From Gambelia wislizenii (Eukaryota > Chordata > Lepidosauria > Squamata > Crotaphytidae), in NCBI GenBank assembly GCA_030847615.1, contig JAUMIR010000002.1:321065386-321129385 (forward strand): a stretch of 64,000 bases of DNA. Direction: 5' to 3'. The notes beneath the pieces were generated by a model that was not told where the DNA came from, did not search any database, and worked only from the letters and a program-made list of their open reading frames with translations. How positions within the stretch are numbered: position 1 is the first letter of the stretch; the number at the start of each line of letters is the position of its first letter. Made by a program: the position numbers and the translations under genes. This document shows, piece after piece, positions 47,881 to 59,727 of this stretch.

Positions 47881-48834
47881 TGTTAATATTTTGCTAATCC
47901 TAGCTTCTTTTTTAATGCTCTATTCTTGCACGCTGCTTCTTTTTCCTCTGCATTATGTATTCACTCCATCCACAAAGTTAGTTTTTCATTTCTTGAAAAA
48001 GTGTGTCTGTGCACGTAGTTGCACCCACTTGTCAACAAACCAAAAATATTCAGAAGAGAAAGCCCTCTTCACATCTTGTATTGTTACCAGCAAACTTCTG
48101 AAAGAAAGCTAAAGAAAAAAAAATCAATAACTGTAATTTTCTGCCTCCCACATATTGATGCCATTATATAACAGCATTTCACTAATTGTGCCAGCATGGG
48201 AACTTGGCTTATAAGGATGTTATATATTGTTTGTTTTGCAAACAATGTAAGAACTGTAAATGTATAATAAATAATAAATAAATGTATACTTTTAAGTATA
48301 ATGAGAGTGCTAAAATCATTTTGGGTGGAATGGTGAGGGGAGTTTGTTTTCCAATTTCAGTCAATTTTCCATTTTCCAATTTTTGTTTTTCCCCTGCCCC
48401 AGGAAAAAAGTAACCAAGAACACAGTGAAAAAAATACTGAGTTTCTTTCTTTTTCTTTTTTGGTAACACTAACTGGCTAAACAATAAAGAGAGTTACTGG
48501 GACAGAGCCTAGGGATATAATTGTTTGCTAATTTTGTTCTCAAAGGAAGCAATGCATAATTTCAGTAATTTTCTTCCTGCTGCAAGAAAGTCTTTGAAAA
48601 TTTCAGTTTTCAAAGATTATTCATAGCTCAGGATTAGTTCTGTGCAACATTCACATGTGATATTTTTGCTCAGGTTATTATTATTATCATCATCATCACA
48701 GAAATTTGCATGAAATGGCAAGGATTCTCCTCATCAGTGTTTTTCAACAGTTGAGAAACACATTTTGGACCATTTTTTAGTATGTTACTTTTAATCCCCA
48801 ATGGGACCTTTGTACTGAGTTATACAAGAAATCA
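47881..48834. other. Non-coding; AT-rich tail-like repeat near 48250-48290
   Basis: (AATA/TAAATAAA)n sequence follows gtaagaactgtaaatg and may be a LINE tail. Nothing else recognised. Confidence 0.45.
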
Positions 48835-49025
48835 TATTTTAAAAGTAACATGGATACTGGAAACCGTGGATAACATCAAACGTTATTAAAATAAACAACT
48901 TCTGGTGCAAACATACCATAGAGTGCATTGGAGGTCCTAGAAGATACCTAGAGAGGATGCCTCTTGAGGCATTTTCCAGCATGACTCTATGGTATATGTC
49001 TCCTATTTTGTGTCCCGCTGTGGTC
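48835..49025. mobile_element. Tigger-like element remnant
   Basis: atggatactggaaaccgtgg, then attggaggtcctagaagata and agcatgactctatggtata recall the interiors at 15291, 18168 and 53018. No clean ends. Confidence 0.45.
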
Positions 49026-49990
49026 ACTGTGCTTTTAAAGATTTTTTTGCATTTTGGTAAATGGACTAGGGAATAAATTTTTGCAAATCTGGATAGAAAC
49101 CTGGCAGTGTTATTGGTAAAATAGGCCTTGAACCTCCTAGTATGGCCTATTATAATTAAACAAAGTGGGTTCAATTACAGTTGCAAAACAACTAATCACA
49201 TTTTTTTAAAAAAAATGCAATACACACTGCTCCTTTATAAAGAAAAGAAGTGGCTTGTCTTTATGAATAATGCATTCTCATCAAGTCCATAATCAAGAAT
49301 ATTCCATAACAAAGTGAATATTTTATCAAAAGTCAACCAATATGTTTTAAAAATAACAAGACTCGTTTAAAACCGTAGCTTTCAGATTCTAATAAAGTTG
49401 CATGAACTTGGAAGGTGAATGCTCCTTTTGTCAAAGCAAATCTGAATTGTGTAAATTAGGATTGTTTTGAATTGGTTTTCATAGGAAACTTTGTGTGCAT
49501 CTTTGGTAACTAATTTGATGATGTTGGCAGGAGTTTTCCTTCTCTTCTCCAACTAAGTGAGAAGTTCTGTGTATGTATGTTGCTGTGTTATTTCTGGAAA
49601 GTGGAGTGGGGTAAGTGATACTTCCTGTCTACCCACTCTCTACTATCCAGGAGAGTGTAGTTCATAAAATGATTTTTGGGTACCTACAATCTTATTCCCG
49701 CACTGTGGAGACTTTATGGAGTCACCTTATGATGCAAGTTCTATGCAAATCCTCTTTGCATAAGTATGCCTTCTAATCTTGTTTTATGAGAATTGTCTGG
49801 GTCAGTCTGGCCTGCCATCAATAAGCTTACCTATTCATTGTCAAGAGTCACATCCACCTGACTCAACACTGACTGAAGTGTATGTGGGCATGTCAGGAAT
49901 TTCATTTGAATTTGCCTTCAGAACACCCTCAGATATTACATTTTTCTTCTGCATGAGAATCACAAACGCTTCAAGTGCACTTCAGGTGGA
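49026..49990. other. Non-coding, nothing recognised
   Basis: No gene or repeat identified. Confidence 0.5.
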
Positions 49991-50990
49991 TTGTGTGTGT
50001 GGGGAGGGTGTTCACCCTTGCCACGGCCCTCTCTAGCCACTCACCGTCATGATGAGGAGTTTGAGAGGAGGCGAGAAGAGGTGGCAATGCTCAGACTGGA
50101 GGAAAACAAGCAGACTGTGCTGTGGGTGTTGAGCAGAGCTTGGAGGAAGGGGTCATAGAATGCAGAAGCTGGGGGTGGGATTTTAGAGGGCTGAGGGAAC
50201 TTGAAAAATGAGGTCAGTGGTGGGAGGGGATGAGCTGAGTGAAAGAACTGGAGGAGTGTGTGGAGGAAGAGGAAGGAGAAAAAGAAATTTGTGAGAAGGA
50301 TGGAAGGAGCAAGGAAAGTGCTGGGACTGTGAGAACACAGGAGTGGGGCAAAGGGGACTTTCAGGGTGTTGAAGAATGGGAGGTTGGGGAAGCAAGAGCA
50401 GTGTAACAGAGTGGACCAGGTGACCAGGGAAAAGGGACAGAAAGAAGTGCCAGTGTCTACAGGATTGGAGTCCAGAAAAAAGGGTAGGAAGACTCAGACA
50501 AGGGGAAGCCACCTCAGGGAAGTGCTGGATGTCAGGCAGAGAGCATATCTGGTGAGAGAAACATGAATGGGAAGGGATGGGAAAGAAAGAAGGGATCAGA
50601 CAGGGGATTGAGACGTATTAGAGGCCAGTCTCAAAACCAAGGATTCAGTTTTATCTTTGGAAAGGAGAAGAGACAGGCTTGGCTCTTGGTACCCATAGGC
50701 TTGGGATATATTTTGATTTGTATGGGGAAGGATGGTTCCCAATTTTGTTTTCAGTTCCTCTTGCCCTGATTCCCAAAGAGTGGGAATAAAGGTTTAATGC
50801 TGTTATACTCTTGCTTGGAGTCACTTGGAGCCTAAGGATAAGGATAAGGATATGGAACAATGGCCAAGGCAGTGTCCCTCCTCCAGTGGTGGGGGTGAGC
50901 GGGGCCACAGATACATATCAGAAGTCTCTCAGACATAGACCACTGCAGGAGAACAGCAGTATACATGAGATGAAGACAACAAGTGACTTA
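49991..50990 (+). other. Purine-rich block, possibly an LTR-retroelement remnant
   Basis: About 600 bp strongly G/A-rich on the plus strand, beginning with a stretch readable as DEEFERRREEVAMLRLEENK (about 50053-50112, coiled-coil-like, closed soon after). An AATAAAGG polyadenylation-like site sits at about 50784 and an aaggataaggataagg triplet at about 50834. A sequence-specific assignment is not possible by eye. Confidence 0.3.
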
Positions 50991-52045
50991 CAAAACGCAT
51001 GGCCCATATAAGATACATTCCATTGTTCTGATACAATCATAGATGGAAGCTAGCATTGGTGCTCCCATGATCAGCGCCAGCAGTGGTGCTAGAGAAGTAA
51101 TGGAAGCACAATTTCATGAAGCATTGCTTCTTTGTGAGGCCTATATATGCAGCCATTGAGATTGTGGCAGCTCCTTTATGAGCATCCAGTTTTGCATTGG
51201 TTAATCATTTTGTTTTGTGGATACCTGTTTGATACATACCCATCCATCATCTGCTTAGTCCAACAAACAATGGCAGGACACATTATACTAATGTCTTATG
51301 TTATAGTAATAACTGCTCTAATTTGAGCTAAGGTAATTTTTGTGTAGAGATTTCCTACTGACGCTATTAGGACTTTTCCTAAATAATTGGCCTATTCCTT
51401 CAATAGTAATTAAGGGAACACATTTCTGTATTTCCCTGTTGGTTAGCATGATGCTGGTTGTCTCTTGATTTGTGGGCAAGATGTATACAGTAAAGTAAAA
51501 CCTGTCTCTTAAAATTCATGCAGACTTGCAGTGCCCAACTTATTCTCTTTGTTGTTGTCTATTTTCCAAGTTTGTTCTGTGTGCCAGAACTTCATCTAAT
51601 CAAGAGAGACACGTTCATTTCACTTTGTGCATTTTCATATAATTTGTTGCAAATGCTTCACCTCATTATACCACAGTCCTTTAGGGCTAAGCATTCAGAA
51701 TGTTGTAAAGAGAGTAATTATTATGGAGATTTAAGGTAGACTTATGGAAGAGGAAAGATTCATATCAGAATGAGAATTACTGGAGACCTCTAGAGACAAT
51801 CCATATCTGGGATGTGGTGGTATTAATTGGGGATCTGGTAGACTGTGCCTTTTTGAAATCAGCACAAGACCAAGGCTTAAGTTTTTTTTTTTTTAAGACA
51901 GGATCTCTGATGCTGAAAGTGCTCTTCTAAAATTGTGATTTAAAACCAACGTGCTAGAGATTTGTGATCATTAAACACAGCTTCTGTATCATGTTTTAGA
52001 TTAGACATGGTATTCTTTTGTTCTCACCATCTTTCTGTCAAGCAC
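50991..52045. other. Non-coding, nothing recognised
   Basis: No gene or repeat identified. Confidence 0.5.
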
Positions 52046-52480
52046 ATTCAGGGGTAGCCGTGTTGGCCATGCAGCAAAACAAAATCCACAATCCACAAAA
52101 AAGCAATACCTTTATTGGGCAGCCAACTTCCTGGCCATGTGGAATTGAGACAAAAGACAGTAAAATTTAAATCCTTTTGCAGAAGTGAGGCAACTTCTCT
52201 GGCATCCAGAATGTCTCTGTTCCTTTGTGAAGCCATGGACTCCTAAAGGAAGTAGGAGTGGCCTCTGTCTGCATGAGACCCCTCACCTGAACAACACAAG
52301 TAACATCTGAAAACGCATGTAGTCCTGTGACTCCAACATCATCACTTTTATTTATTTATTTTTTAACATCTTTTGCCTGACAAAGAAACCAGCAGAGCTT
52401 TGAAAGCTTGCATCAGGCCGAGCATTTGGTTGTCCAATAAAGGTATCGCTTTTTTGTGGATGTTGGATTTTGCTTCATCT
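52046..52480. mobile_element. Inverted-repeat retroposon-like element (ggggtagccgtgttgg family)
   Basis: The arm at 52071-52119 (gcagcaaaac ... cacaaaaaagcaatac ... ctttattggg) is inverted at about 52433-52474 (ccaataaaggtatcgc ... ttgtggatgttgg ... attttgc), nearly identical over some 40 bp. The head ggggtagccgtgttgg and inner tgaaagcttgcatcagg phrases are widespread in reptiles. The most complete copy here; pieces at 3575 and 32180. Confidence 0.75.
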
Positions 52481-52744
52481 GTCTTAAGTGTCTTCTCCCC
52501 ACATAGATCAGTGATCAGTGTGTTCTGGTTCAAACAATGTACTTCATGACAATGTTGCTCACATGTCTGAACTGATACTGTGGCTTCAGGCTCTACTGCT
52601 GCCATTCTGACATAGAATGGAAAGAATCAGTCGTGAGGTACAAGAAAAACAAGGGAAGATGTAGACAAAGCTTTTGTCACAGCAGCCATATCAGTTTGTA
52701 GACTGGTTTTACTAACTCTAATGACATGCAGCTTACTGATACCA
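52481..52744. other. Short non-coding spacer
   Basis: Nothing recognised. Confidence 0.5.
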
Positions 52745-52915
52745 TGATCTACAGCAATAGCTTAATGGCAAAATGCCTGTTTTGTAGGCAGAAGACCCCA
52801 AGGTTCAATTTTTGATATCTTCAGAAAAGGCTTAGAAAGGTTCCTGCTTGAAAATAAGTCAGCCACTGCCAGTCAGTGAAGGCAATACTGAGCACAGTAT
52901 AAACCAGATTCCTTT
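52745..52915 (+). mobile_element. tRNA-derived SINE (second lizard family)
   Basis: A box TAGCTTAATGG (52758-52768, 10 of 11 to TRGCNNAGYGG) and B box GGTTCAATTTT (52802-52812) lie 33 nt apart, as in tRNA-derived SINEs. Downstream phrases agccactgccagtcagtg, then caatactgagc and cagtataa, match a SINE familiar from lizards. Decayed, no target-site duplication seen. Confidence 0.75.
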
Positions 52916-53017
52916 GTATCCTGTTGTCAATCTGGTCAAAAAAGTTTTTTGCTGTTGTGGACACAATCCAATAGGACCAAGAGGTCCTGTGTTGTCACCA
53001 GCTGAATCTACACAGTA

Positions 53018-53246
53018 CAGGTCATCCTTGTATCTGCCGGGGATACATTCCAACACACACACACTGTGGATACCTGAAACCGTGGCTAATAGGGAACCCT
53101 ATTGTTTTCAATAAGAGGAATGTTGGAAATTGACCATAGAATCACATTGGAGGACCTAGAAATGCCTAAAGAAAAACATGTATTTTTGGATGTGGATAAG
53201 TGAAACCATGGATACTGAATCCATGAATATCGGGGTCTGTGTGGAA
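53018..53246. mobile_element. Tigger-like element
   Basis: tacaggtcatccttgtatct at the left and gaatatcggggtctgtgtgg at the right are loosely inverted. Interior phrases (ggatacctgaaaccgtggct, aagtgaaaccatggatactg) are Tigger-type. Contains a short (CA)n. Confidence 0.65.
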
Positions 53247-53519
53247 TAGACAGTAGATCTAAACCTTGGAATCTCTACCAGTTTCCATTAATGAACTGAT
53301 CGTGGTCAGCCTTACCCAGCTTTTGTTGTATTGGAAGTCTGTGGACGGCAAACCTAAATCCAGAATGACTTGAGAAAAAGAACAAAGGAATGGTACCAAA
53401 TCCTAGCCCATGATGAAAAGATGTGTAGAGCTTTCTATTGACTGCATTTGCATAATAATACACTTTAAATACACATTTTGAGACATGTATTTGACTAGAG
53501 GTTCAAAACTCTGGATCTC

Positions 53520-53600
53520 ACAGCTGAGCAGTAAGCTTCACTGAGTTAAATGGGCTTGTTCCCAGGTAAGTGATTTTCTAGCATTTATGGTGCAATTTTA
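53520..53600. mobile_element. Palindromic gcaatcctatg element (copy 6, decayed)
   Basis: acagctgagcagtaagcttc, then cactgagttaaatgggc, then tgttcccaggtaagtg and ttatggtgcaattt. Confidence 0.5.
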
Positions 53601-54496
53601 CTCATGTACATTATGTATCTTCTCATCACTGCTTTACTGTTACCTGATTCATATGTACCAACTGGCTACATACACACTTGCTTAATTAAATAAATGCTGC
53701 TGAAATAAGTTAAAGTACTTCTCAGAAATGATCACCACAGTGATAGAAAATATTCCCTAAGTGCTTCCCAGAATTATAATTTTTTAAAAGTAGGGTTTTT
53801 GTTTTAACCTTTTTTCTTAATTTCAGTGTCTATGTAATTATCTTTCATTGCATGCAAGACGTGGATGCATGGATGCATACATTTAGCTTTGGATAGCTTT
53901 GCCAAGAGGTAAATTAGAGCGATAATAGCAGACCTGCAAACACTGATAGATATATAATAATTACGAGGTGACTGATAAATTGTGGAATATTTTCAAATCT
54001 TTATTAATATCTTCATTGAAGAAAAAAATCAAATCTAAGATTATTTGAGAACAAAGGCTCACATTATTGCTGGAAATGTTGCTGGGAAATGTGCTTGGCT
54101 CTTAAATATGGTCTAAAAGCTTTCGTGTTATATCAGAAACTTTATTTATGAAGCAAAGGCCCTTAGGAAATCACATCTCCCACTTACTTGCATCTGGCCA
54201 CAGGACAGTCCCTCCCTCAATTAAACTGCTGAAAATTACACTGAATGTTTGGGTGAGAGGTCGTCCTTTCTAACCCTATTTGTATCTTCCGTGATAATCA
54301 TTCTAAACACATCACTTTGTTCTTTGATATCACATGTTAGGCCAAGATGAATCCTAGCATGGCCCAGCATATCTCATCTTAACCTATAGGTCAACAAAAA
54401 AAAAATCAGAAGATAAGTACAAGATGATTAACTCTGACATTATTTCACTGACCCGATAATGAACACACTGTGAATGTGGATCTAGAAATTTATTTG

Positions 54497-54536
<40 letters not shown>

Positions 54537-56156
54537 TGTGTGTTTTGTCTGAGGAAAAAAATAATGTAAGATTATAAATCTATACTGTCTGAAGTTAATC
54601 TTACAGATTTTCCTTTTTCTAAAGTCCAAAGGGAGCAATCGCTATGTACAAATCAGTCATAGAAGGCCAGGGAAAAAAAAAACACCCATTGTTTTATTGT
54701 GCTATGGAGGTATGGCATACTGGTCTTACAGACTTTCTCAGTATGGACACCCCGTGACTTCCTTGCTTGTGCAATCACAAGAGAATTGTCCTATTCAGTA
54801 ATGAGCTGATGGAAATAATATGAATGGGAACCTTTTATAATGAAAAAATGTAAATGTTGATAAAATTTAATGGCATTGGGGGGAGATCATGAGAGAATCA
54901 AGAAACCAGTTACATGTCAGAAATTATGTGAACCTCAAGCCAAGTATTACAATACACCAGAGAATTTAAAGCTAGTTTATAGCATGCTCTGAAGGGATGT
55001 TTGTCATTGTTTCTAATAACTTTTAATCTTAAAATATTCCTATTCTCCCTTATCTAGTTTTGAATTATAACACATTGCCAGATTTCATTTATCGAGTGTT
55101 ACATGAATATTGAGTGTTGATTATAACACAGCACATATTTGCAGTATTGTTTGAAATATAGCTGTCCTGACTCAGTTTTCCATAGCATAATATAGCAAAG
55201 GAAAAATGCAACCAATGAAACTACAACAAAAACCAGTGTCTTATTTAAACAGCTCAACAAGAAGATACCCTTTCTTTTCCATTAATAGCAGCAGCTGTAA
55301 ATGTCATCAACTAATAATTCATTTTTTCTAAACATTCCTATGCATGATTTGGACAAATTTTGAAGAACATATAGCATGTGGCCACATCTTCTTTTTTTAA
55401 TCGAACTGACAGATATTTGCTGAAGGTTCACTTGGACGTTTATGCTCAGTTAACTTTTATAATCCTTTGGTTCCTTTGAAACAGGTGCAGTAGGCTACAG
55501 TGAATGGTAAAGATGTAACCCTGGATGAACTGTAGTAAACTCTGAACAGTCTGAACACAAACCATACTCGGGACATGCATACTGTGTCACAAGAGCCAGA
55601 GGTCAACCGCAGTGTCAGTCGTCTGTCAATGAGGCTTGAGCATGAGGGTCATTAAGGCTGTGATCCTATGCACACTTAAGGAGGAGTACGGGCTGTTGAA
55701 CCCTGAAGAGACTTGCAGCTACAAAAAGGAATAGCAATGGGCTGCATATTCATTGCAGATTTCAAAAGCTTGCCCAAATTTCAGGAAGAGAAGTGTATAG
55801 ACTAGACAGAAGACTGCTATTAGAAAAAAGGAGTTCATTTATTCTCGGCCAGTCCCTTAGTGAAAATATGCCTCCCTTCCAACTTGCTGCATTAATGAAC
55901 CAAAAGTGTCTTGCTGTACTACCAGAGTGAAAGGATAGGTCAACATGATGCCAGAAGCCAACCTGATTAGGCCATACAGTTGTAGCAGTTCTCCAAGAAC
56001 AGACTAAGGTTGGCCTGTATTACCCACAGGGATTAAGACAAAGTAGTATCTCACTGGGGTATCTGCCCCTATGATACTGCACTGCAACCCTTTTTCTCAC
56101 AATTAGTCCAAGGTTCCAAGGAGTGCATGGATCATGGGAAAAAGGATTGTGCTGGC
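53601..56156. other. Non-coding; (GA)n at 54501 and a palindromic-element remnant at 55652-55705
   Basis: ggctgtgatcctatgcacac, then ttaaggaggagtac is a half copy of the gcaatcctatg family. Blocks at 54000-54120 and 55080-55440 are repeat-free and AT-rich. No gene recognised. Confidence 0.5.
54501..54531. repeat. (GA)n microsatellite
   Basis: About 15 uninterrupted GA units. Confidence 0.95.
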
Positions 56157-56382
56157 CAGGACCGGTTTAAGGAATTTTGGGCCCCCCTGCAATGCTTTAT
56201 TTTGGAGGGCCCATATGGTTATTTCAGGTCAATGTAACCTAAGTCAACCTAACCTATTCACAATACAGGATATTCAAATTATTATTAATAATGTTTTAGC
56301 AGGAGGAGGGTTATGATGCCCCCCCCCAATTATGGGGGGCTCCTGCAGATGCTGACACCGCCGGTGCCTTAAACTGCCCCTG
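56157..56382. mobile_element. hAT MITE with perfect 8-bp target-site duplication
   Basis: Begins CAGGACCGGTTTAAGG and ends CCTTAAACTGCCCCTG (terminal repeats 13 of 16). It is flanked on both sides by GTGCTGGC (56149-56156 and 56383-56390). 226 bp with a C-homopolymer and no transposase. The exact duplication fixes the ends and the superfamily. Confidence 0.94.
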
Positions 56383-56390
56383 GTGCTGGC

Positions 56391-56874
56391 TCACCTTATC
56401 CCAATAGGCTCACCTTAATGCAAGAGGAATTAGCAGGGCAGGGGGTATATAGGAGTTTGGGAACGAGGCCAACTAGCACGAGCCATTCTCCCTTCTATGT
56501 GTTTGCTATATGTCTGGGAGACTGGTGTGGGAGTTTATGAGAAGAGGGTGTTGATGCTTCAGGCTGCAGCTAGTCTGTTTACATGTACATGCACAGAGTT
56601 TCAAGGTTTTAAGGTTTCTAGGCAAGAAACTGAAGGGGACCTTCCCTTCAAAAACCATTGCTATGCCCCTTTAATCAGCAAGACTTACTAGGATGTAGAA
56701 AGTCAGAATACAGCCAAGTGTCTGTTATCAGATGAGTTGTGCTAGCAAACCGAGCCATATGCTAAAAAGACATCTGCCAGTGGCACTACTCAAATTTACT
56801 TTCACTTCTCTTGACTAGTACTACCCTGAGTAGTACAGAATTAAGAGTAAAATAAGGATGTTGTGGTTTCCCTC
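56391..56874. other. Non-coding, nothing recognised
   Basis: No gene or repeat identified. Confidence 0.5.
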
Positions 56875-57090
56875 TATGGTGGGCCCTCCGGATCTGCAAA
56901 TTCAGTTGACTGTCCTGTCATGTCCTATATTATAAAATGGTAGCAATGTGAACACTGACTTGCTGAAGCATCCATGTTCATATTGCTGCCATTTAATAAT
57001 ATGGGGCATGATCCTCTGCGGTTTTTGGTATCCACACAGGGTCCCAGAACCAAACATCCATGGATCCAAATTGGCCCACCGTACTTTTCA
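56875..57090. mobile_element. Tigger-like MITE
   Basis: Ends tatggtgggccctccggatc and ttggcccaccgta are inverted. The middle has ctgcggtttttggtatccac and gggtcccagaaccaaac, in reverse the Tigger-type gttccaggacc / ggataccaaaaaccgc arrangement. Confidence 0.7.
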
Positions 57091-58716
57091 GGACCTCAGT
57101 GCCCTGAACCACCCAAAGAAAAAAACAAACAAACATATTTTTCATCAACTTCCTTCACTCTCCCCAGCAACCTCTGGAGCCATTACATTGAATTCACACA
57201 TCATGTTTGTAGCATCCTGAGGGAAATTCTAGCCCAGTTCATATCTTGTGTGCAAACCTCATCATGCAAACATCTAATGGTTAACTCTAATCTCACTAAC
57301 TCCTCACTGTGTAAACATCTGTTAAGCTCCTGTGATCATGTGTCACAATGGCCATCTTAACTAGATTTCCTACAGGTCTGAAGACTAATTTTAACATAAT
57401 GTGTTTCCTCCAGAGAAGAATACCTCTGGGGCAATACACATGAAAAATGTTACATAGGGAATGCAAATGTGGATTTCGCATTCCAGTCTAATGTTCTTCA
57501 CATGTATTATTCCTGGGAAGGTCGTGCCATTGGGGGATTCTGACATTTGTTGAGGTTCAACCCTAAGTAAAACATCTTGCTTTTGAAAACAGTTACTCAG
57601 AAGTAGCAATTCGGTGGAACTTATCTCTGAGTAAATTTTATTGCTATGCAAAATCAGCAATGTCCAGACAGGATTTTCAAACTTCTTTGTGCCATAAAAT
57701 GAGTAAGTTTAAAAAAAAAAAAATACACCAAACATAAGAACACAACCAGATCAAGAGCATATTTTGCATCAAGACATAGCCAATCAAAGGTAACTGGGAA
57801 GCTTAAAAATAAAGATAAATATATAAGGACATAATATCTGTGAGCATGGGGCTTTCATTTAACTTTCATGGCTCAAAATCATTGATTGACATATCTTCTA
57901 TTAATGTGTCTAAGCCAGTGCCCATCTCCATCTGTTGTGGATTTCCACATTATATGATCCCCCCCCACTTGTAACTTGGAGAAATGAAAAATAGGCCTCA
58001 TATTTATGTTTCCATCATCATTCTTCTTCTGCTAATAAGTGTGTTTGCTCATTCTATGCATTGCTAGAGAGTAATGGTCTCAGGATTTTCCTGTACACAT
58101 GCTTAAATCCTACTTGGAGAAGGAAAAAGGGAATAAGAAGTCTGAGCTACAGGGACATCTCAGTGGGAGTCTTTAAGCCATCCGCTGTTTTGTGCTCAGG
58201 GAAAAGTTTGGTCATGAATTACAAAGGTGGCAACATGGATGGCATTAACCTAAATGGAAAAGTTGCCAGTGAAATGATGTATTTATTATCTAAACATTCT
58301 AATGTTTTTCTATCCATTCTACAGTCTGACATTACAGTGCAGAATTTTTAAGTCATACCTTGAGGCAAATCTCATACTTACTAGCAAAAATGAAAGTATG
58401 GAATGCTTTTTAATGTATATTTAACAACAGATAGTCTGATGATTACTGATGTGTATTCTCCCTGGACTTTCCCCTTCTCTATCAGAAGACAGTGTTAAGA
58501 AACAACATTTTTACTGATTTATACTATCTGCAACTATCTCATGTTTACTTTTTACAACATTTGTAACTGTCATTTTAATAAAAATGGCACAAAGCCTTTG
58601 TGTTTTTAAGTCAAACCAAATCCCAGATCACAAGATAACAATCAATTCCCGATTAGCATAGCAGATCTATGAATCAAACAGTGGGATTTGCCCAAGTCCT
58701 TTTGATTTGAGTTGGA
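57091..58716. other. Non-coding; possible palindromic-element remnant near 57550-57660
   Basis: gttactcagaagtagcaatt and ctctgagtaaatttt are reminiscent of the gcaatcctatg family. Nothing else recognised. Confidence 0.45.
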
Positions 58717-59727
58717 GGTTGTCTAAACAGTGAAAATGCTCCTCACAGAATCTGAGGAAAATACCTTTTGTCTAAGTGGGATCCTGTGGCTATTCGCCGT
58801 ATACGCCATATATTGCGCGGGAAAAGCCTTCACAGCTTTTCCCAAAGGGCCTGTCTATACGAGACAATAAAATGTGGATTAGTGTGCAGTAATGCCCATT
58901 CGCTGCAGCATCCATTTGTCTCCAAGGTTTTTGAGCAAGATCACTGGTATGCAAAGCTATGCATGTTTGATGTTCACATGGGCATGCCTGCAAATCAAGA
59001 TGGTGGGCACAAGTGAATTTCTTGCATTTTTATTCTCCCCAAATCGCTGCATTTCATCGCATCAGCACATGATCGCTACCACAAATATTCAACATGGTGG
59101 TTCTGGCTACTTCGTTGCTGGCAAGCTCCACCCCCTGCATGTATCTGACCAATTAGCAATCCACTTCCATCCTCGCTGAGAATGTGCTGCAATCCGAATA
59201 AGTTGTCCCAACAAGCAGGACTGTGCATTTCCCTCGCAGTTTTTTTTAAACTTCAGGAAAAGCAGCAAAGCAATTTTCCATGCAGTATATGGAAAAGGTT
59301 TTGGAGGGCCCCCCCCTTCTTCCAAATATGGTGAATTGCCACAGGATCCCAGTTAGACAAAAAGTATTCTCCTCGAATTCTATGAGGAGTATTTTCACCA
59401 TGTAGACAACCCTGAGGTAATGAAAGTGGGTTGTTATTTTAAAGCTTGTTTAAGTAGAAAAGACTGCACTTCTGCACCTTGGATTTCCTTTTTTTAAAAA
59501 AAAATATTGTTTGATAGCAGCAACTTGGGGAGAATAAAAATGTGAGTAATTCACCTGGGCCTGCCATCTTGAATCACAGGCATGAACATCACACAGAACA
59601 TCAAACACGGATAGCTTCGCATACCTGCAATCTTGCTTTTTAAAAAGTGTAGACAAATGGATGCTGCTGCAAATTGGTGTTCCTGCACATCTATCCACAT
59701 TTTATTGCCTTGTACAAACAAGCCCTT
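58717..59727 (+). mobile_element. Family-A element interrupted by a second copy in reverse (outer element)
   Basis: The A-type end (ggttgtctaaacagtg, from 58717) is on the left and the B-type end (ending gtacaaacaagccctt, 59727) on the right, the same polarity as the elements at 4811 and 36903. Its body is split by 58845-59412. The remaining right part (59413-59727) contains a minus-strand AAGATGG context (ATG from 59567 leftwards) followed by GTGAAT, mirroring the left cassette. Confidence 0.7.
58845..59412 (-). mobile_element. Family-A element, reverse copy nested in the outer one (copy 4)
   Basis: Its B-type end (aagggcctgtctatac) is at 58845 and its A-type end (gtagacaacc) at 59412. The A arms of the two copies (58717-58805 and 59325-59412) are inverted and near-identical, as are the B arms (58845-59050 and 59520-59727, about 200 bp). 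On the minus strand it carries ATTGG (59153-59149), a GT box and ATG from 59095, again 58 nt apart; the mini frame reads MLNICGSDHVLMR then stops. No clear target-site duplication at its edges. Confidence 0.72.

Noticed and set aside
833..52915. Genuine tRNA genes at the A/B-box matches (843, 24650, 52758)
   Set aside because: Each is embedded in a SINE body and cannot form a full cloverleaf with an acceptor stem; the boxes are SINE promoters.
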